Source: Bdellovibrionales bacterium RIFOXYC1_FULL_37_79 (lineage in GTDB: Bacteria > Bdellovibrionota > Bacteriovoracia > Bacteriovoracales > Bacteriovoracaceae). From it: a stretch of DNA of 62,925 bases. The stretch is from the NCBI GenBank assembly GCA_001770015.1, contig MEQB01000040.1, positions 1 to 62,925 on the forward strand, written 5' to 3'. Positions 42,645 to 53,138 of this stretch are shown piece by piece; positions within the stretch are counted from its first letter, which is position 1, and each line of letters starts with the position of its first letter. The position numbers and the translations under genes were made by a program. The notes below the pieces were generated by a model, which ran no database searches, was not told where the DNA came from, and saw nothing but the letters and a program-made list of their open reading frames with translations.

Positions 42645-45158
42645 TTAAAAACCACCAAAGCTTTTTTTATTATAATTAAATATAAAATTAAAAGAGATTT
42701 TACTTTTTTCCAATCTGGATTTGGTATAGGCCACCTGAGTTTTCCAACAGTCATTATTAGGGGCATAAATCAGCTTATAAACTTGATTTTCTTCCAGCTT
42801 TTTTTCCATATCATACATCAATTCGTAGTTTAGGGTGATAACAGAAAGCGGAGTCAGACTCCCCCTGAATAAGACTTTTTTATGTACGGGATCACTGGAA
42901 GGATCATAATTAATCCCAATCGAAGCCTCGCCCAGCGCAAACGCCTGGGTCAAGGTGGTGACCAGATAATGTTTATGATCCGTATAAAAATAATAATCAG
43001 CAAGGCTCACCGTCGTTTTATAAATCGTAATGCCGGTATCCACCAAAAGACGGGTTAATCGCTTGTAAAGCTCCGGGTCCTGGGTGTTCAAATTATATCC
43101 TTGCGAAACATTAAAATACCCCAGGGTACTATAATGAAAATTTTGTCTTAGATATTTTCCGTCCTCATAAGGGTTAAAAAAATCTGGATTTTTTTTTAAA
43201 AAAGAATTTTCCCATCGCAACTCTATCGCATTACCCTTGGGGATTGAGGTCCGGGAGGCGACATCCTTGAGTTCATGTTCCCGCTCTCTTCTGACATCCC
43301 ATGAATCAAAAACACCATTATCCTCTTCAATTTGCTCCTTGAATCTTTCATTACCTGAAACTTTGGAATCAAATATCTGATAATGTTTCAAGCGATAAAT
43401 CTGGGAATGCCGATAGCTGTTATTTACAAAATCAACACGATCTTTGGTCAATTCACTATTAAAAGGCGGTAAATTTCCCACGACATCACTATTGGCATTT
43501 TGACTTTTAAGCGTTTGTTGGTCTTTGGAAATAGGAATGCTTTCCGTCGGTATGCTGCTTTTGTAGGCCAATCCCCATATTTTTTCCAACTCAAAGGAAA
43601 TTTCATTTTCCATTTGATAGGCACTTTTGGAAAAAGTTTTTTCATTTTCATAGGGAAAACGATACTCCTGATAATCCAGGCCGTATCTGGTTTTAAATTC
43701 CACCGGGCCTATATCAAAATATTTCCAATTAATGTAGGGCCTGAAATTATACCGGTTGGCATTCCTAATGTAGGCATCTTCCTGTCTTTTATCCTGCCGA
43801 AACACCGTTAAATCAGATGAACCACCGGCCACAATACTTTTAAAGAAAAACATATCCGATTTAATCAAGCGTAAAGGAGTAAGATTCATGGTTAACTTGG
43901 GAAGAATCTGGACGTAGGATTCATCAAAGCCCTGCGGCTGTGGAACCAACAGATTTCTTCTCCTATAGGCCTCCACCTCCAAATCTATAAAATCAAGTCT
44001 AAAATTAAAGTTTGATTGTCCCCCCAGATCCAAATCGGTCACCCGCGAGTCCGTGTACGTTCGATAATCTCGGATTATATCCAGTTCTTTTGAATCATTA
44101 AAATAAAAGTGGTGATTAAACCAATGTCCGAAGGTCACATGATGTTCATAATCAGAAAAATGCCTGAAGAATTTATCGCCCGATTGTTTATCATCTTTTT
44201 TCTTGATTTGATAAATTTCATCATGGGAAGTCAGTGATCCCAGTTCAAACCATTTCCGGTCCCCCAGGACATGACGGTATTCAAATTCCCCTCCCAATCC
44301 CCGTTTGCCCCATACCGAAGGAGTAAGCGTCATATCGTTTTGATCGCTTATCGCAAAAAACCACGGCTGTTGATAAGTAAATCCATCCTCCACATTAAAA
44401 CTGAACTGGGGAAAAAGCAGTCCGGTTTCCCGATCTTTTTTAATCGGCAAAACCAGGTAAGGCACATACATGGTGACCACCCCTTTGACCCGGAAAAAAG
44501 CATGCCAGACCCGGACATATTCCCCCACGGTGACTTGGACTTTTTTTCCGTAAACACTCCAACTCTCTGGACAGTCCTTGCAGGTGGTGTATTCCGCTTC
44601 CTCTGCATAAAATTCATTTTTTTTGATGCGGGAGATTTTTTTTCCAAAGACGATGAAACTGCTGGTAATGACTTTAGCATTTTTCAAGGAAAGATAACGG
44701 GATTTGATATTATAATAAAGCTCTGAACCATACATGGTGATCTCAGGCGCAATAAAACGCACATTACCTTTGATTTCAATATCACCAGTCAAAAGGGAAA
44801 TTGTCGCTTTCTCACCATAAAGGGAATTTCTCTTATGAGTAATAATAACATTACCGATGGCCTCAAAATATTTTTCCTTGACCTTGCGATAATATTTATC
44901 AGAGATAATATTAACTTCATCTCCGATGGATAGATTTAAAGACTCTCTTGCCGACACACAGGGACTAAAAAAAACCGTAAAAAAAACTACGCCAATTATA
45001 AGAATCTTGAATTCAAGGGGAAATTGTCTTAAGAACCGTTTTTTGCACTTCCCCCACGAAATAATATGAACCGACCACCATAACCGATTTGTGTTTGAAA
45101 AAAGCTTCAGTAATTTTTGTTTCCCAGGTGTTTCCAATATATGTGACCTCAACCACAC
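42645..45158 (-). CDS. lptD: LPS-assembly protein LptD
   Basis: LptD forms the outer-membrane barrel that inserts LPS. The mature part starts with an OstA-like periplasmic domain (about 72-190), continues with YAEEAEYTTCKDC and the VPYLVLPIKKDRETGLLFP stretch typical of LptD, and ends in a long barrel. The real start is unclear. The signal peptide begins near residue 52 (ILIIGVVFFTVFFSP), but no ATG, GTG or TTG lies in frame there. The only ATG is 45158, which gives a 50-residue pre-sequence and a 146-nt overlap with folC. Either a long leader or an unusual start codon (for example ATT at 45005) must be used. Confidence 0.88.
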   Translation of the reverse strand: MWLRSHILETPGKQKLLKLFSNTNRLWWSVHIISWGKCKKRFLRQFPLEFKILIIGVVFFTVFFSPCVSARESLNLSIGDEVNIISDKYYRKVKEKYFEAIGNVIITHKRNSLYGEKATISLLTGDIEIKGNVRFIAPEITMYGSELYYNIKSRYLSLKNAKVITSSFIVFGKKISRIKKNEFYAEEAEYTTCKDCPESWSVYGKKVQVTVGEYVRVWHAFFRVKGVVTMYVPYLVLPIKKDRETGLLFPQFSFNVEDGFTYQQPWFFAISDQNDMTLTPSVWGKRGLGGEFEYRHVLGDRKWFELGSLTSHDEIYQIKKKDDKQSGDKFFRHFSDYEHHVTFGHWFNHHFYFNDSKELDIIRDYRTYTDSRVTDLDLGGQSNFNFRLDFIDLEVEAYRRRNLLVPQPQGFDESYVQILPKLTMNLTPLRLIKSDMFFFKSIVAGGSSDLTVFRQDKRQEDAYIRNANRYNFRPYINWKYFDIGPVEFKTRYGLDYQEYRFPYENEKTFSKSAYQMENEISFELEKIWGLAYKSSIPTESIPISKDQQTLKSQNANSDVVGNLPPFNSELTKDRVDFVNNSYRHSQIYRLKHYQIFDSKVSGNERFKEQIEEDNGVFDSWDVRREREHELKDVASRTSIPKGNAIELRWENSFLKKNPDFFNPYEDGKYLRQNFHYSTLGYFNVSQGYNLNTQDPELYKRLTRLLVDTGITIYKTTVSLADYYFYTDHKHYLVTTLTQAFALGEASIGINYDPSSDPVHKKVLFRGSLTPLSVITLNYELMYDMEKKLEENQVYKLIYAPNNDCWKTQVAYTKSRLEKSKISFNFIFNYNKKSFGGF

Positions 45159-46317
45159 CTATAAGTTTACCAGAAATATCCCTAAAGGAAACATGATTAT
45201 TATCCTCTCCCGTCACAGTTTGAATGGTCCAGGCCTTGGGATGATTGAAACAACATAGTATCAAATTTCCAAGCACAGAAGAATTTTGCTTGAGTATTTT
45301 AAGCATATGATAAATATCTTGCTCCGATCTTTTAGAAAAAGAAACCAGGGTGTAATCAATGGCGGAATACAGGGATTTGGTCCGTGATACCTGCAGTTGT
45401 TCAATAAATTTTCTAATGCCGTCAATATTATGTGCACCATTAAAAATAAATTTTCCCAAAGTGGTCGTGAATTCCTCCATCCGTGCCTTGAAATTCATCT
45501 CTTTCAAATAGGCCAATTCATCATGGTGCACGCATGCCACTTGAAATTTTTGAAATAAAAAATTTGCAAGCTGGGTTGCCATTTGACGGTTTTTATATCG
45601 GTAGGAATGATCCTTTTTCAACTGATCCAAAGCATAGAGATCCATCCAAGGAATATCATTTTCCACAATATATTGGCGGGTTATTTCCCGCAAATAACCA
45701 AGCTCCAAACCGGTTATTAATAATCTTTGCGGCCTGGTGATTCCCAGTTTTTCCATCAGAATCTTTTTATAACCCTTTCCCAATATATTCTCATGGTCCC
45801 TGGAGATCGAAGTGATACACATTAAATTAGCATCCAGCAAATTAGTGGCATCCAGTCTTCCCCCTAGGCCCACTTCTAAAATAACCACCTTCACCTGGCT
45901 TTTCAAAACCTCATATAAAAACACATAAAATAAAAACTCGTAGTAGGAGGCTTCTTGCAAAACTGGTTGAGTGTCGTATAAATAATCAAAACTCTCCAAC
46001 AGTTTGATAGGGTTTATCTCCTGTCCATCAAAGCGAAAACGTTCGTTGGCTGCCAGGATATGAGGGGAAGTCCACAAGGCAGTGCTTATTTTTCGGCAAG
46101 ATAAAAGATACTCCAAACTCAAGGCCGTTTCGCCTTTGCCGTTAGTGCCCGCAATCGTCACCACTTCCAATTTTCGGCTATTAAATTCGGCCAAGATACT
46201 GGCAAAAATTTTTTGCGTCCGACTAAAATCACCTTTGAAATTCTCCCGATCAAAATGGGTGGATAACCAGGTGTCAATTTTTTGAAGATCTGACATATTG
46301 TTATTTTTAACTGACAT
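45013..46317 (-). CDS. folC: Bifunctional folylpolyglutamate/dihydrofolate synthase
   Basis: This 434-residue Mur-ligase-fold enzyme adds glutamate to dihydropteroate and folates. It carries the P-loop ATP site TIAGTNGKGETALSL and the following LEVGLGGRLDATNLLD. A C-terminal substrate-binding domain completes the FolC architecture. Neither ATG at 46317 nor at 46296 has a clear ribosome site; the longer form is given. The 3' end overlaps the lptD frame. It is 16 nt after the GGDEF gene. Confidence 0.93.
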   Translation of the reverse strand: MSVKNNNMSDLQKIDTWLSTHFDRENFKGDFSRTQKIFASILAEFNSRKLEVVTIAGTNGKGETALSLEYLLSCRKISTALWTSPHILAANERFRFDGQEINPIKLLESFDYLYDTQPVLQEASYYEFLFYVFLYEVLKSQVKVVILEVGLGGRLDATNLLDANLMCITSISRDHENILGKGYKKILMEKLGITRPQRLLITGLELGYLREITRQYIVENDIPWMDLYALDQLKKDHSYRYKNRQMATQLANFLFQKFQVACVHHDELAYLKEMNFKARMEEFTTTLGKFIFNGAHNIDGIRKFIEQLQVSRTKSLYSAIDYTLVSFSKRSEQDIYHMLKILKQNSSVLGNLILCCFNHPKAWTIQTVTGEDNNHVSFRDISGKLIGVVEVTYIGNTWETKITEAFFKHKSVMVVGSYYFVGEVQKTVLKTISP

Positions 46318-46333
46318 AAAAAGATTTTAAAAT

Positions 46334-47410
46334 TTATCCATGTCTTTCAAGCAGTGGGCCATCTTGAAATAAAACTGGATTTTCCAACTCATTATTTCCT
46401 CTCACACAATTTCTTCCGGCACTCTTGGCCCTATACATTGCCTCATCGGCGGCACGTACCAACCCTTTGGCCGTAACCGTATTACTTCCCGGCCTGGTAA
46501 TGGAAAACCCCACACTCACCGTCCTTTTGGTTTCATCCTTGCCCATTTTGAAATGATAATTTTCAACCTCGGCCCTGATTCTTTCACAAAAGATTTTGAT
46601 CCCTTCCAGATTAGTCTGCGTCACCACTACCAGAAATTCATCACCACCAAAGCGGGCCCCCAGATCAATATTTCGCATATTGCGTTTTAAAATTTTTCCC
46701 ACTTCACTTAAAACATGACTCCCGAATAAATGGTTATGATCATCGTTGACGTCCTTGAAATGATCCATATCCAACATGATGACACCAATGGAGTGACTAA
46801 ACCTCTCCCCTCTGGCGAGTTCTCCTTCAATCTTTTGATACACCGACCTCATATTATAAAGTCCGGTCAGATCATCAATCTCAATTAACTTTTCCGTATC
46901 CCTTAATTTTTTTTCAGTATTTTTAAGCAGGGTGGTTTCACTTCCAATAATAACCCCCTCTTCAAAGTTATTGTATTTTTTCCCAACCACTTTGAAATAT
47001 CGATTCTCGCCCTCAATGACACTCAAAATTTCTTGAGAAAGACAGGCATCATGAATTTTAAAAAGTTCTTTGGCAAACTCATAAAATTTACTATCCTTGC
47101 TTTGAAATCCAATTTTTTTGCCCTTATATTCAGGACATTTCTGCCCCAGAGAACGATTGACTCCCTGATATTCCAGTTTATCCGTGATCCAGGAAATCGT
47201 ACAAGGCGCCAACTCGGCGACAATTTGTAATTTTTCAATTTTCTCCTTGAGCAACGCCAAATCGTAGCTCATTTCCAGAAAGCCTTTATCCACTTTCTCC
47301 AAAAAACCACCCAGCAATACCCTGGTATTTTCGTCCAGCATTTCTAAATTATTGGATTCTTCCAATAATTTAATCAAATCCTTGCTCTTAATATTCTTTC
47401 CCATAACCAT
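46334..47410 (-). CDS. Diguanylate cyclase with PAS-like N-domain and I-site
   Basis: This 358-residue protein makes c-di-GMP. The C-terminal GGDEF domain (about 175-340) has an intact GGDEF (255-259), the Mg/nucleotide motif DDLTGLYN, and an inhibitory I-site RNID (246-249) five residues upstream, so product feedback is expected. The N-terminal half (about 60-170) is a PAS-like sensor domain without TM helices, hence a cytoplasmic enzyme. Predatory relatives use c-di-GMP to choose lifestyle. The window also contains a riboswitch-like RNA that may respond to it. Confidence 0.92.
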   Translation of the reverse strand: MVMGKNIKSKDLIKLLEESNNLEMLDENTRVLLGGFLEKVDKGFLEMSYDLALLKEKIEKLQIVAELAPCTISWITDKLEYQGVNRSLGQKCPEYKGKKIGFQSKDSKFYEFAKELFKIHDACLSQEILSVIEGENRYFKVVGKKYNNFEEGVIIGSETTLLKNTEKKLRDTEKLIEIDDLTGLYNMRSVYQKIEGELARGERFSHSIGVIMLDMDHFKDVNDDHNHLFGSHVLSEVGKILKRNMRNIDLGARFGGDEFLVVVTQTNLEGIKIFCERIRAEVENYHFKMGKDETKRTVSVGFSITRPGSNTVTAKGLVRAADEAMYRAKSAGRNCVRGNNELENPVLFQDGPLLERHG

Positions 47411-47484
47411 ATACTTTGTTCTTTGGTTTAGTTAATTATAAAAAAGAAATTGATAATTAGAAAGGAAAAACACCCAAATCAGAC

Positions 47485-49497
47485 CTAAAGAAGAAATCTT
47501 AACTCAGTTAACTCCCTGATTTGATCTCTAAAGGAGGCGGCATCCTCAAATCTTAGTTCTCTCGCCGCTTCTTTCATCATTTCTTTGAGCTTAACAATTT
47601 GACCATCAATATCCGCAGAATTTTTTATATTATAGGACCGGGACTTATCAACCTTTTTATTTTTTGATGATTTTTCCCCTCTAATCGTGTCGAGAATACC
47701 ACCTGAAATACCTTTAATTATGCTCTTGGGAATAATCTGGTTTTCATCATTGTAACGTTTTTGCACTTGCCTTCTTCTTAAGGTTTCATTAATGGCAAGT
47801 TCCATGCTTTTAGTTTTTTGGTAAGCGTAAAGAATACATCTTCCGTCAACATTTCTGGCCGCCCTGCCTATCGTTTGAATCAGGGCGCGGTGTGATCTTA
47901 AAAAACCCTCTTTATCAGCATCCAAGATGGCAACCAGACTCACTTCAGGAATATCAAGCCCTTCCCGTAAAAGGTTAATACCAATTAAAATATCGTATTT
48001 ATTCATCCGCAAATCTGTGATAATTTCAATTCTTTCAATCGTATCAATATCAGAATGAAGATATTTCACCTTCATGCCAGCGCTTGAATAGAAATGGGTC
48101 AGCTCCTCTGCTAACTTTTTAGTCAAGGTGGTTACCAGAATTTTACCACCTGCTTTGATATTTTTTTTGGCCTCGAAAAGCAGATCATCGACCTGATTAG
48201 AGGCATCCCTGACCTCCACCAAGGGATCCAGTAGTCCGGTAGGCCTTATGATTTGTTCAATAAATTCGCCACCGGATTTGGCCAACTCAAACTCTCCCGG
48301 AGTGGCCGATACATATAATACATTATCAAGTCTTTGTTCAAACTCCAAAAAATTAAGCGGCCGATTATCCAGGGCACTTTTTAGTCTAAAACCATGATTC
48401 ACCAGCGTTTCTTTTCTGGAGCGATCCCCCATGTACATACCTCTTACCTGGGGCAAAGTCATATGCGACTCATCCACAATTAAAAGATAATCTTGCCCAA
48501 AAAAATCCATCAAGGTGGGAGGTGGCTGCCCCTCCTTGTAACCGGTCAGATGCCTGGAGTAATTTTCAATTCCAGAACAAACCCCGATCTCCTCAAGCAT
48601 TTCCAAATCATAGAGGGTTCTTTGTTCCAAACGCTGTTTTTCTACCAGTTTGTTTTCTTTTTCCAGCTCTTTTAATCTGACTTGCAGTTCAAGTCTAATA
48701 TTGATAATGGCGTCTCTTAATCTTTTTTCGCCAACCACGTAATGACTTTTGGGATAGATGGTAATCTTGGTTAGATTTTGAGTGACCAATCCTCGCAAAG
48801 GATCGACCAAAGAAATTTTTTCAATCTCATCTCCAAAAAATTCCAGGCGCACCACTCGACTATCTTCGTAAGGGGGAAAAACCTCCACCACATCACCACG
48901 CACCCGAAAGGTTCCTCTTTTAAAATCATAATCATTTCTTTCATATAAAATGCTTACCAGATTTTTTAACAATTCATCCCGGTCAATTTTACTACCCACA
49001 AACAGCGTCGTTTTTTGCGCATTATATTCCTCTGGAGAACCAATGCCATAAATACAACTGACACTTGATACGACAATCACATCATCTCTTTCCAATAAGC
49101 TGCGGGTGGCACTATGTCTGAGTTTATCAATCTCATCATTGATGGATGAATCTTTTTCTATATAGGTATCAGTTCCTGGCACATAAGCTTCCGGCTGGTA
49201 ATAATCATAATAAGACACAAAATATTCAACCGCATTATCCGGAAAATAGCCTTTGAATTCCCCGTAAAGCTGGGCCGCCAGAGTTTTATTGTGGGCCAAG
49301 ATCAAAGTCTTCTTTCCCATTTGGGCGATCACATTGGCCATGGTAAACGTCTTTCCGGAACCTGTGACCCCCAGGAGGGTCTGATATTTTTTATCTGCTA
49401 AAAAGCCTTTGAGTAGTTCATTAATCGCTCCGGGCTGATCTCCGCAGGGAGAATAGTTGGATTTCAGTTTGAATACACTTGGATTAAATTTGCCCAT
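47485..49497 (-). CDS. uvrB: Excinuclease ABC subunit B
   Basis: This 670-residue helicase of nucleotide excision repair loads onto damaged DNA with UvrA and recruits UvrC. It has Walker A (GVTGSGKT) near residue 45, the beta-hairpin with [13 protein letters not shown], the helicase motif [10 protein letters not shown], and a C-terminal UVR domain (about 626-661) that contacts UvrC. It is 5 nt downstream of cysS, part of a gltX-cysS-uvrB operon. Confidence 0.97.
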   Translation of the reverse strand: MGKFNPSVFKLKSNYSPCGDQPGAINELLKGFLADKKYQTLLGVTGSGKTFTMANVIAQMGKKTLILAHNKTLAAQLYGEFKGYFPDNAVEYFVSYYDYYQPEAYVPGTDTYIEKDSSINDEIDKLRHSATRSLLERDDVIVVSSVSCIYGIGSPEEYNAQKTTLFVGSKIDRDELLKNLVSILYERNDYDFKRGTFRVRGDVVEVFPPYEDSRVVRLEFFGDEIEKISLVDPLRGLVTQNLTKITIYPKSHYVVGEKRLRDAIINIRLELQVRLKELEKENKLVEKQRLEQRTLYDLEMLEEIGVCSGIENYSRHLTGYKEGQPPPTLMDFFGQDYLLIVDESHMTLPQVRGMYMGDRSRKETLVNHGFRLKSALDNRPLNFLEFEQRLDNVLYVSATPGEFELAKSGGEFIEQIIRPTGLLDPLVEVRDASNQVDDLLFEAKKNIKAGGKILVTTLTKKLAEELTHFYSSAGMKVKYLHSDIDTIERIEIITDLRMNKYDILIGINLLREGLDIPEVSLVAILDADKEGFLRSHRALIQTIGRAARNVDGRCILYAYQKTKSMELAINETLRRRQVQKRYNDENQIIPKSIIKGISGGILDTIRGEKSSKNKKVDKSRSYNIKNSADIDGQIVKLKEMMKEAARELRFEDAASFRDQIRELTELRFLL

Positions 49498-49502
49498 CTA
49501 GT

Positions 49503-50987
49503 TTATTTATAAGACCAGGTAATGGTTCCATCAGGAGAATCCTTTAAAACGATTCCCGAGGCATCCAGCTCTTTTCTGATCTCATCTGCCCGTCCCCAGT
49601 TTTTAGAAGCTCTCGCCTCTTTTCTTTCGACAATAAGTTTTTCAATGATTTCGTTGGATAATTTATTATCTTGTTTTGAAATATTTTTCTTGGCCCGCTC
49701 AACCGTTTTTAATACTTCCAAAGGATTATCATAAATCATTCCCACCGCATCCTTGGTCAGCATGATCATCACATCAACGGCCTTGATCAAATCGAAAGTC
49801 AGCTTTTTCTTGGTAATAAAATCCAGCTGTTCATCCAGATAATCCCGATTAACCATTCTGATCATGGAAAAAAAGTGGGCAATGGCACCAGGGACATTAA
49901 AATCATTACTCAAGTCCTTCTTCATTTTATTAACCAAATCATCTATTTTTAAAGCCAGCTCATCACTGCCCATGGAATCAACATTTTTTGATTTAGCGGC
50001 ATTATAATAAATGATAAATTTATGAATCCGCTCCACATCCGAGATGGCCCTTTCAATCGCTTGCTCCGACCACACCATCACCGTCCGATAGTGAGCGGAA
50101 AGCAACAACTGCCTAAGCACCACTCCCCCAAATTTATCAGTAAACTGTCTTATGGTGACCACGTTCCCCAGGGATTTGCTCATTTTAGTATCACCAAAAT
50201 TCAAAAACTCATGGTGACACCAATAATTACAATACGCCTTTCCATTGCCAGCTTCCGATTGGGCAATTTCATTTTCATGATGAGGAAACATCAAATCCAC
50301 CCCACCATGATGAATATCAAAGGTCTCCCCCAGATATTTTTTACTCATGGCCGAACACTCAATATGCCACCCTGGACGCCCTTTTCCCCAAGGAGACTGC
50401 CAGAAAATCTCTCCCTCTTTGGCCGGTTTCCAAAGGACAAAATCGGATGGATGTTTTTTCTTATCATCCACTTCCACCCTATTTCCATGTTCCAATTGCT
50501 CCAACTTCTTTTTGGATAGCTTCCCGTAAGCTCTAAATGCAGGTACATGAAAAAAAACTTCGCCATCTACGACGTAACCAAAACCATTTCTTATAATATC
50601 TTCAATCAGTTTAATTATTTCTGGAATTGTTTCAGAAACCAGCGGAGTATGAGTGGCAGGCAGCATCCCCAGTTCATTCATGTCTATATTACATTCATCT
50701 ATAAATCTTTTCGCATAAACAAGCGCATCCTCATTTTTTTCTTTGGCCTTATTGATAATCTTATCATCCACGTCGGTAAAATTTCGAACAAAGGTCACTT
50801 GATATCCAAGTGATTTAAAAATTCTATGAATCAGATCCCCCACAATCAACGCCCTAGCGTTTCCCACATGAATAAAATCATAGACGGTAGGCCCACAGGA
50901 ATAAAATTTAACCTCTCCAGCTTTTACTGGTACAAAAGGTAATTTTGAACGGGTTAAATTATTAAAGATTAGCACTTTTTCGGTCAT
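49503..50987 (-). CDS. cysS: Cysteine--tRNA ligase
   Basis: This class I synthetase of 494 residues has the zinc and HIGH region SCGPTVYDFIHVGNARALIV, the zinc ligands further on (HIECSAM, HHENEIAQ), and KMSKS (DTKMSKSLGN). It is complete and of normal length. It lies 5 nt after gltX and 5 nt before uvrB, in a tight operon. Confidence 0.97.
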   Translation of the reverse strand: MTEKVLIFNNLTRSKLPFVPVKAGEVKFYSCGPTVYDFIHVGNARALIVGDLIHRIFKSLGYQVTFVRNFTDVDDKIINKAKEKNEDALVYAKRFIDECNIDMNELGMLPATHTPLVSETIPEIIKLIEDIIRNGFGYVVDGEVFFHVPAFRAYGKLSKKKLEQLEHGNRVEVDDKKKHPSDFVLWKPAKEGEIFWQSPWGKGRPGWHIECSAMSKKYLGETFDIHHGGVDLMFPHHENEIAQSEAGNGKAYCNYWCHHEFLNFGDTKMSKSLGNVVTIRQFTDKFGGVVLRQLLLSAHYRTVMVWSEQAIERAISDVERIHKFIIYYNAAKSKNVDSMGSDELALKIDDLVNKMKKDLSNDFNVPGAIAHFFSMIRMVNRDYLDEQLDFITKKKLTFDLIKAVDVMIMLTKDAVGMIYDNPLEVLKTVERAKKNISKQDNKLSNEIIEKLIVERKEARASKNWGRADEIRKELDASGIVLKDSPDGTITWSYK

Positions 50988-50992
50988 ACCTT

Positions 50993-52426
50993 TTACCCCA
51001 CTCTTGCTCTTAAAACATTAATTGGTGTAAGTGAGACTAATTCCTTTACATCCGCACCATGGGCACTTCCGGTTAAAACCCCTCTTAGTCCCATGAATAA
51101 AGGTTTGCCTTTGATTTTTAAATTTTGTTTTAAATCTTCCATCCATTTGGCCACTTCATCGATGGTTACAAATTCTTTTCCTCTGGCAATCATCAGACTT
51201 AATTCCTTTTTCATAAAATCTTTAATCTGGGGAGTACTCTCCCAGGAATTTATTTCATCCATTTCAGGTGTTTGATCAATCGCTGGATCAAAAATCCTAT
51301 CCAGCATGGGCACCATCTCCCCTATTAATTCAACTTTGTCTTTAAAAATCCTGACCACCAACATTTTATGGACGTCATCGTATTCAAAGAACTTGTGATT
51401 TTTAGGTAGCACATTGGAAAGTTCACGCACCAGACGTTCCTCACTAAAATTTCGCAAATGCTGTCCGTTGGTCCACTTGAATTTTTCATTATCAAACATG
51501 GCAGGGGATTTTACAAATCGATCCAAGCTAAAAACCCGCACAGCTTCCTGCAAATCAAAGATCGTTTTCTCTTCCGGATGACTCCAGCCCAAAAGACACA
51601 TATAGTTGAGGATCGACTCCGGCAAATAAGACAGTTCTTGATACGAAGCCAGTGAAGTGGCGCCATGCCGCTTGGAAAGTTTTTGTCGATCACTACCAAT
51701 GATAAGTGACACATGCGCAAAAACTGGTGGTTTCACGCCTAAAGCTTCATAAATCATCAACTGTCTGAGCGTATTGCCCACATGGTCCTCCCCTCTGATC
51801 ACATGACTTATTTTCATCATCCAATCATCCACCACACAGGCATAATTATAAACCGGAAGACCAGAAGATCGTAAAAGGACAAAATCCCCCACCATATTTT
51901 CGGGAAAGATTACCTCCCCTTTTACTTTATCCACAAATGCATAAGATTTTGGTGGAACCAGAAAACGCACTGCCGCTTGCTCTCCCTTGGCAATTCTTTT
52001 CAAGGCATCCTCCTTGGAGATATGCCGGCAGGTTCCATCATAGTGCGGATCGATCTTTTGGGCCGCTGCGAGTTCTTTTTTCCTGGTAATCTCCTCATCG
52101 GTGCAAAAACAGTAGTAAGCCTTCCTTTGATCAATCAAATCATTGGTTACTTTTTTATAGATAGAAAGCCTCTCTGATTGTCTATAAGGCCCATAGTCTC
52201 CAGGTTTATCCGGACCTTCATCGTGCTCAATGCCCAGCCATTTAAGCCCATTTACTTGCAAATCCTCATACTCCCGCTTGCTTCTTTGGGCGTCGGTATC
52301 TTCAATTCGCAGCACAAAGGTTCCGCCTACCGATTTAGCATATAAATAGTTATAAAGTGCCGTACGCACTCCTCCAATATGAAAATTACCGGTGGGGCTG
52401 GGGGCATAGCGAACTCTGACTGACAT
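50993..52426 (-). CDS. gltX: Glutamate--tRNA ligase
   Basis: This 477-residue class I synthetase has the HIGH motif (PTGNFHIGGVRTALYNYL), KLSKRHGAT, and a C-terminal anticodon-binding region ending in the expected GVLTGSAHGADVKEL-like segment. Whether it charges tRNA-Glu only or also tRNA-Gln cannot be told. A perfect 22-bp palindrome lies 69 nt upstream. It heads the gltX-cysS-uvrB operon. Confidence 0.96.
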   Translation of the reverse strand: MSVRVRYAPSPTGNFHIGGVRTALYNYLYAKSVGGTFVLRIEDTDAQRSKREYEDLQVNGLKWLGIEHDEGPDKPGDYGPYRQSERLSIYKKVTNDLIDQRKAYYCFCTDEEITRKKELAAAQKIDPHYDGTCRHISKEDALKRIAKGEQAAVRFLVPPKSYAFVDKVKGEVIFPENMVGDFVLLRSSGLPVYNYACVVDDWMMKISHVIRGEDHVGNTLRQLMIYEALGVKPPVFAHVSLIIGSDRQKLSKRHGATSLASYQELSYLPESILNYMCLLGWSHPEEKTIFDLQEAVRVFSLDRFVKSPAMFDNEKFKWTNGQHLRNFSEERLVRELSNVLPKNHKFFEYDDVHKMLVVRIFKDKVELIGEMVPMLDRIFDPAIDQTPEMDEINSWESTPQIKDFMKKELSLMIARGKEFVTIDEVAKWMEDLKQNLKIKGKPLFMGLRGVLTGSAHGADVKELVSLTPINVLRARVG

Positions 52427-52494
52427 AAATGGATCCTTTTTTATTACAGATTTCTGTCAAGCAAGAGAAGTTTAGCTCATGGATAATTAATTGA

Positions 52495-52516
52495 AAAGGT
52501 TTTGTACAAAACCTTT
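52495..52516. promoter_or_regulatory. Perfect 22-bp palindrome between carD and gltX
   Basis: The sequence from AAAGGTTTTG to CAAAACCTTT is fully self-complementary. It lies 26 nt after the carD stop and 69 nt before the gltX start. It has no loop, which argues for a protein operator rather than a terminator, although a T-rich stretch is not present either side. Confidence 0.5.
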
Positions 52517-52541
52517 GTCATAAGCGACAGTCAGGCGGGGT

Positions 52542-53015
52542 CTATTGAAAACACGAATCGATCATTTCTTTAACGTCTTTTTTTTCAGCTTGCTTGGAAA
52601 GCGAAATTTCTTGGGCCAACAAATCTTTGCAGGTTTCCAACATTTTCTTTTCACCAAACGACAAATTCTTTTTCGTCTTTAAAAGAAAAAGTGATCTTAA
52701 AACATCGGCAATTTCCAGCAGTGAACCAGTCTTAATCTTAAGCATATATTCACGATATCTTCGATTCCAAGTGGTATTATCGATTTTCACGTCATGATTT
52801 TTTAACAGGGAATAAACTTCTGACACTTCATCCGTATTTACCAAGGGACGTATCCCGGCTTCCGAATCAGTGGGAACCATGATAGTCATTCCGTTTGAAA
52901 TCAACTTCAAAACATAGAACGCTTTTTTTCCTGAATCTAACTCTCTTTCTTCAATATTGCATACTTGAGCGACACCATGGCCCGGGCAAACAGCATAATC
53001 TCCAATATTAAACAT
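52542..53015 (-). CDS. CarD/CdnL-family transcription regulator
   Basis: This 157-residue protein has the CarD N-domain that binds RNA polymerase beta (MFNIGDYAVCPGHGVAQVCNIEERE) and a C-terminal helical DNA-contact domain (RYREYMLKIKTGSLLEIADVLRSL). CdnL/CarD proteins stabilise open complexes at stable-RNA and growth promoters and are common in Bdellovibrionota and myxobacteria. It follows ndk by about 120 nt and precedes gltX. Confidence 0.93.
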   Translation of the reverse strand: MFNIGDYAVCPGHGVAQVCNIEERELDSGKKAFYVLKLISNGMTIMVPTDSEAGIRPLVNTDEVSEVYSLLKNHDVKIDNTTWNRRYREYMLKIKTGSLLEIADVLRSLFLLKTKKNLSFGEKKMLETCKDLLAQEISLSKQAEKKDVKEMIDSCFQ

Positions 53016-53138
53016 GCAATGCTCCTAAAAAGATAAATAATCATACTCCTTATACCGCTAGGCGAAATCAAAAGCAATTGAACTGTAAAATATACAACAA
53101 ATTAAATACAATTGGTTTACGCGGCGTGGTGAAATAAA

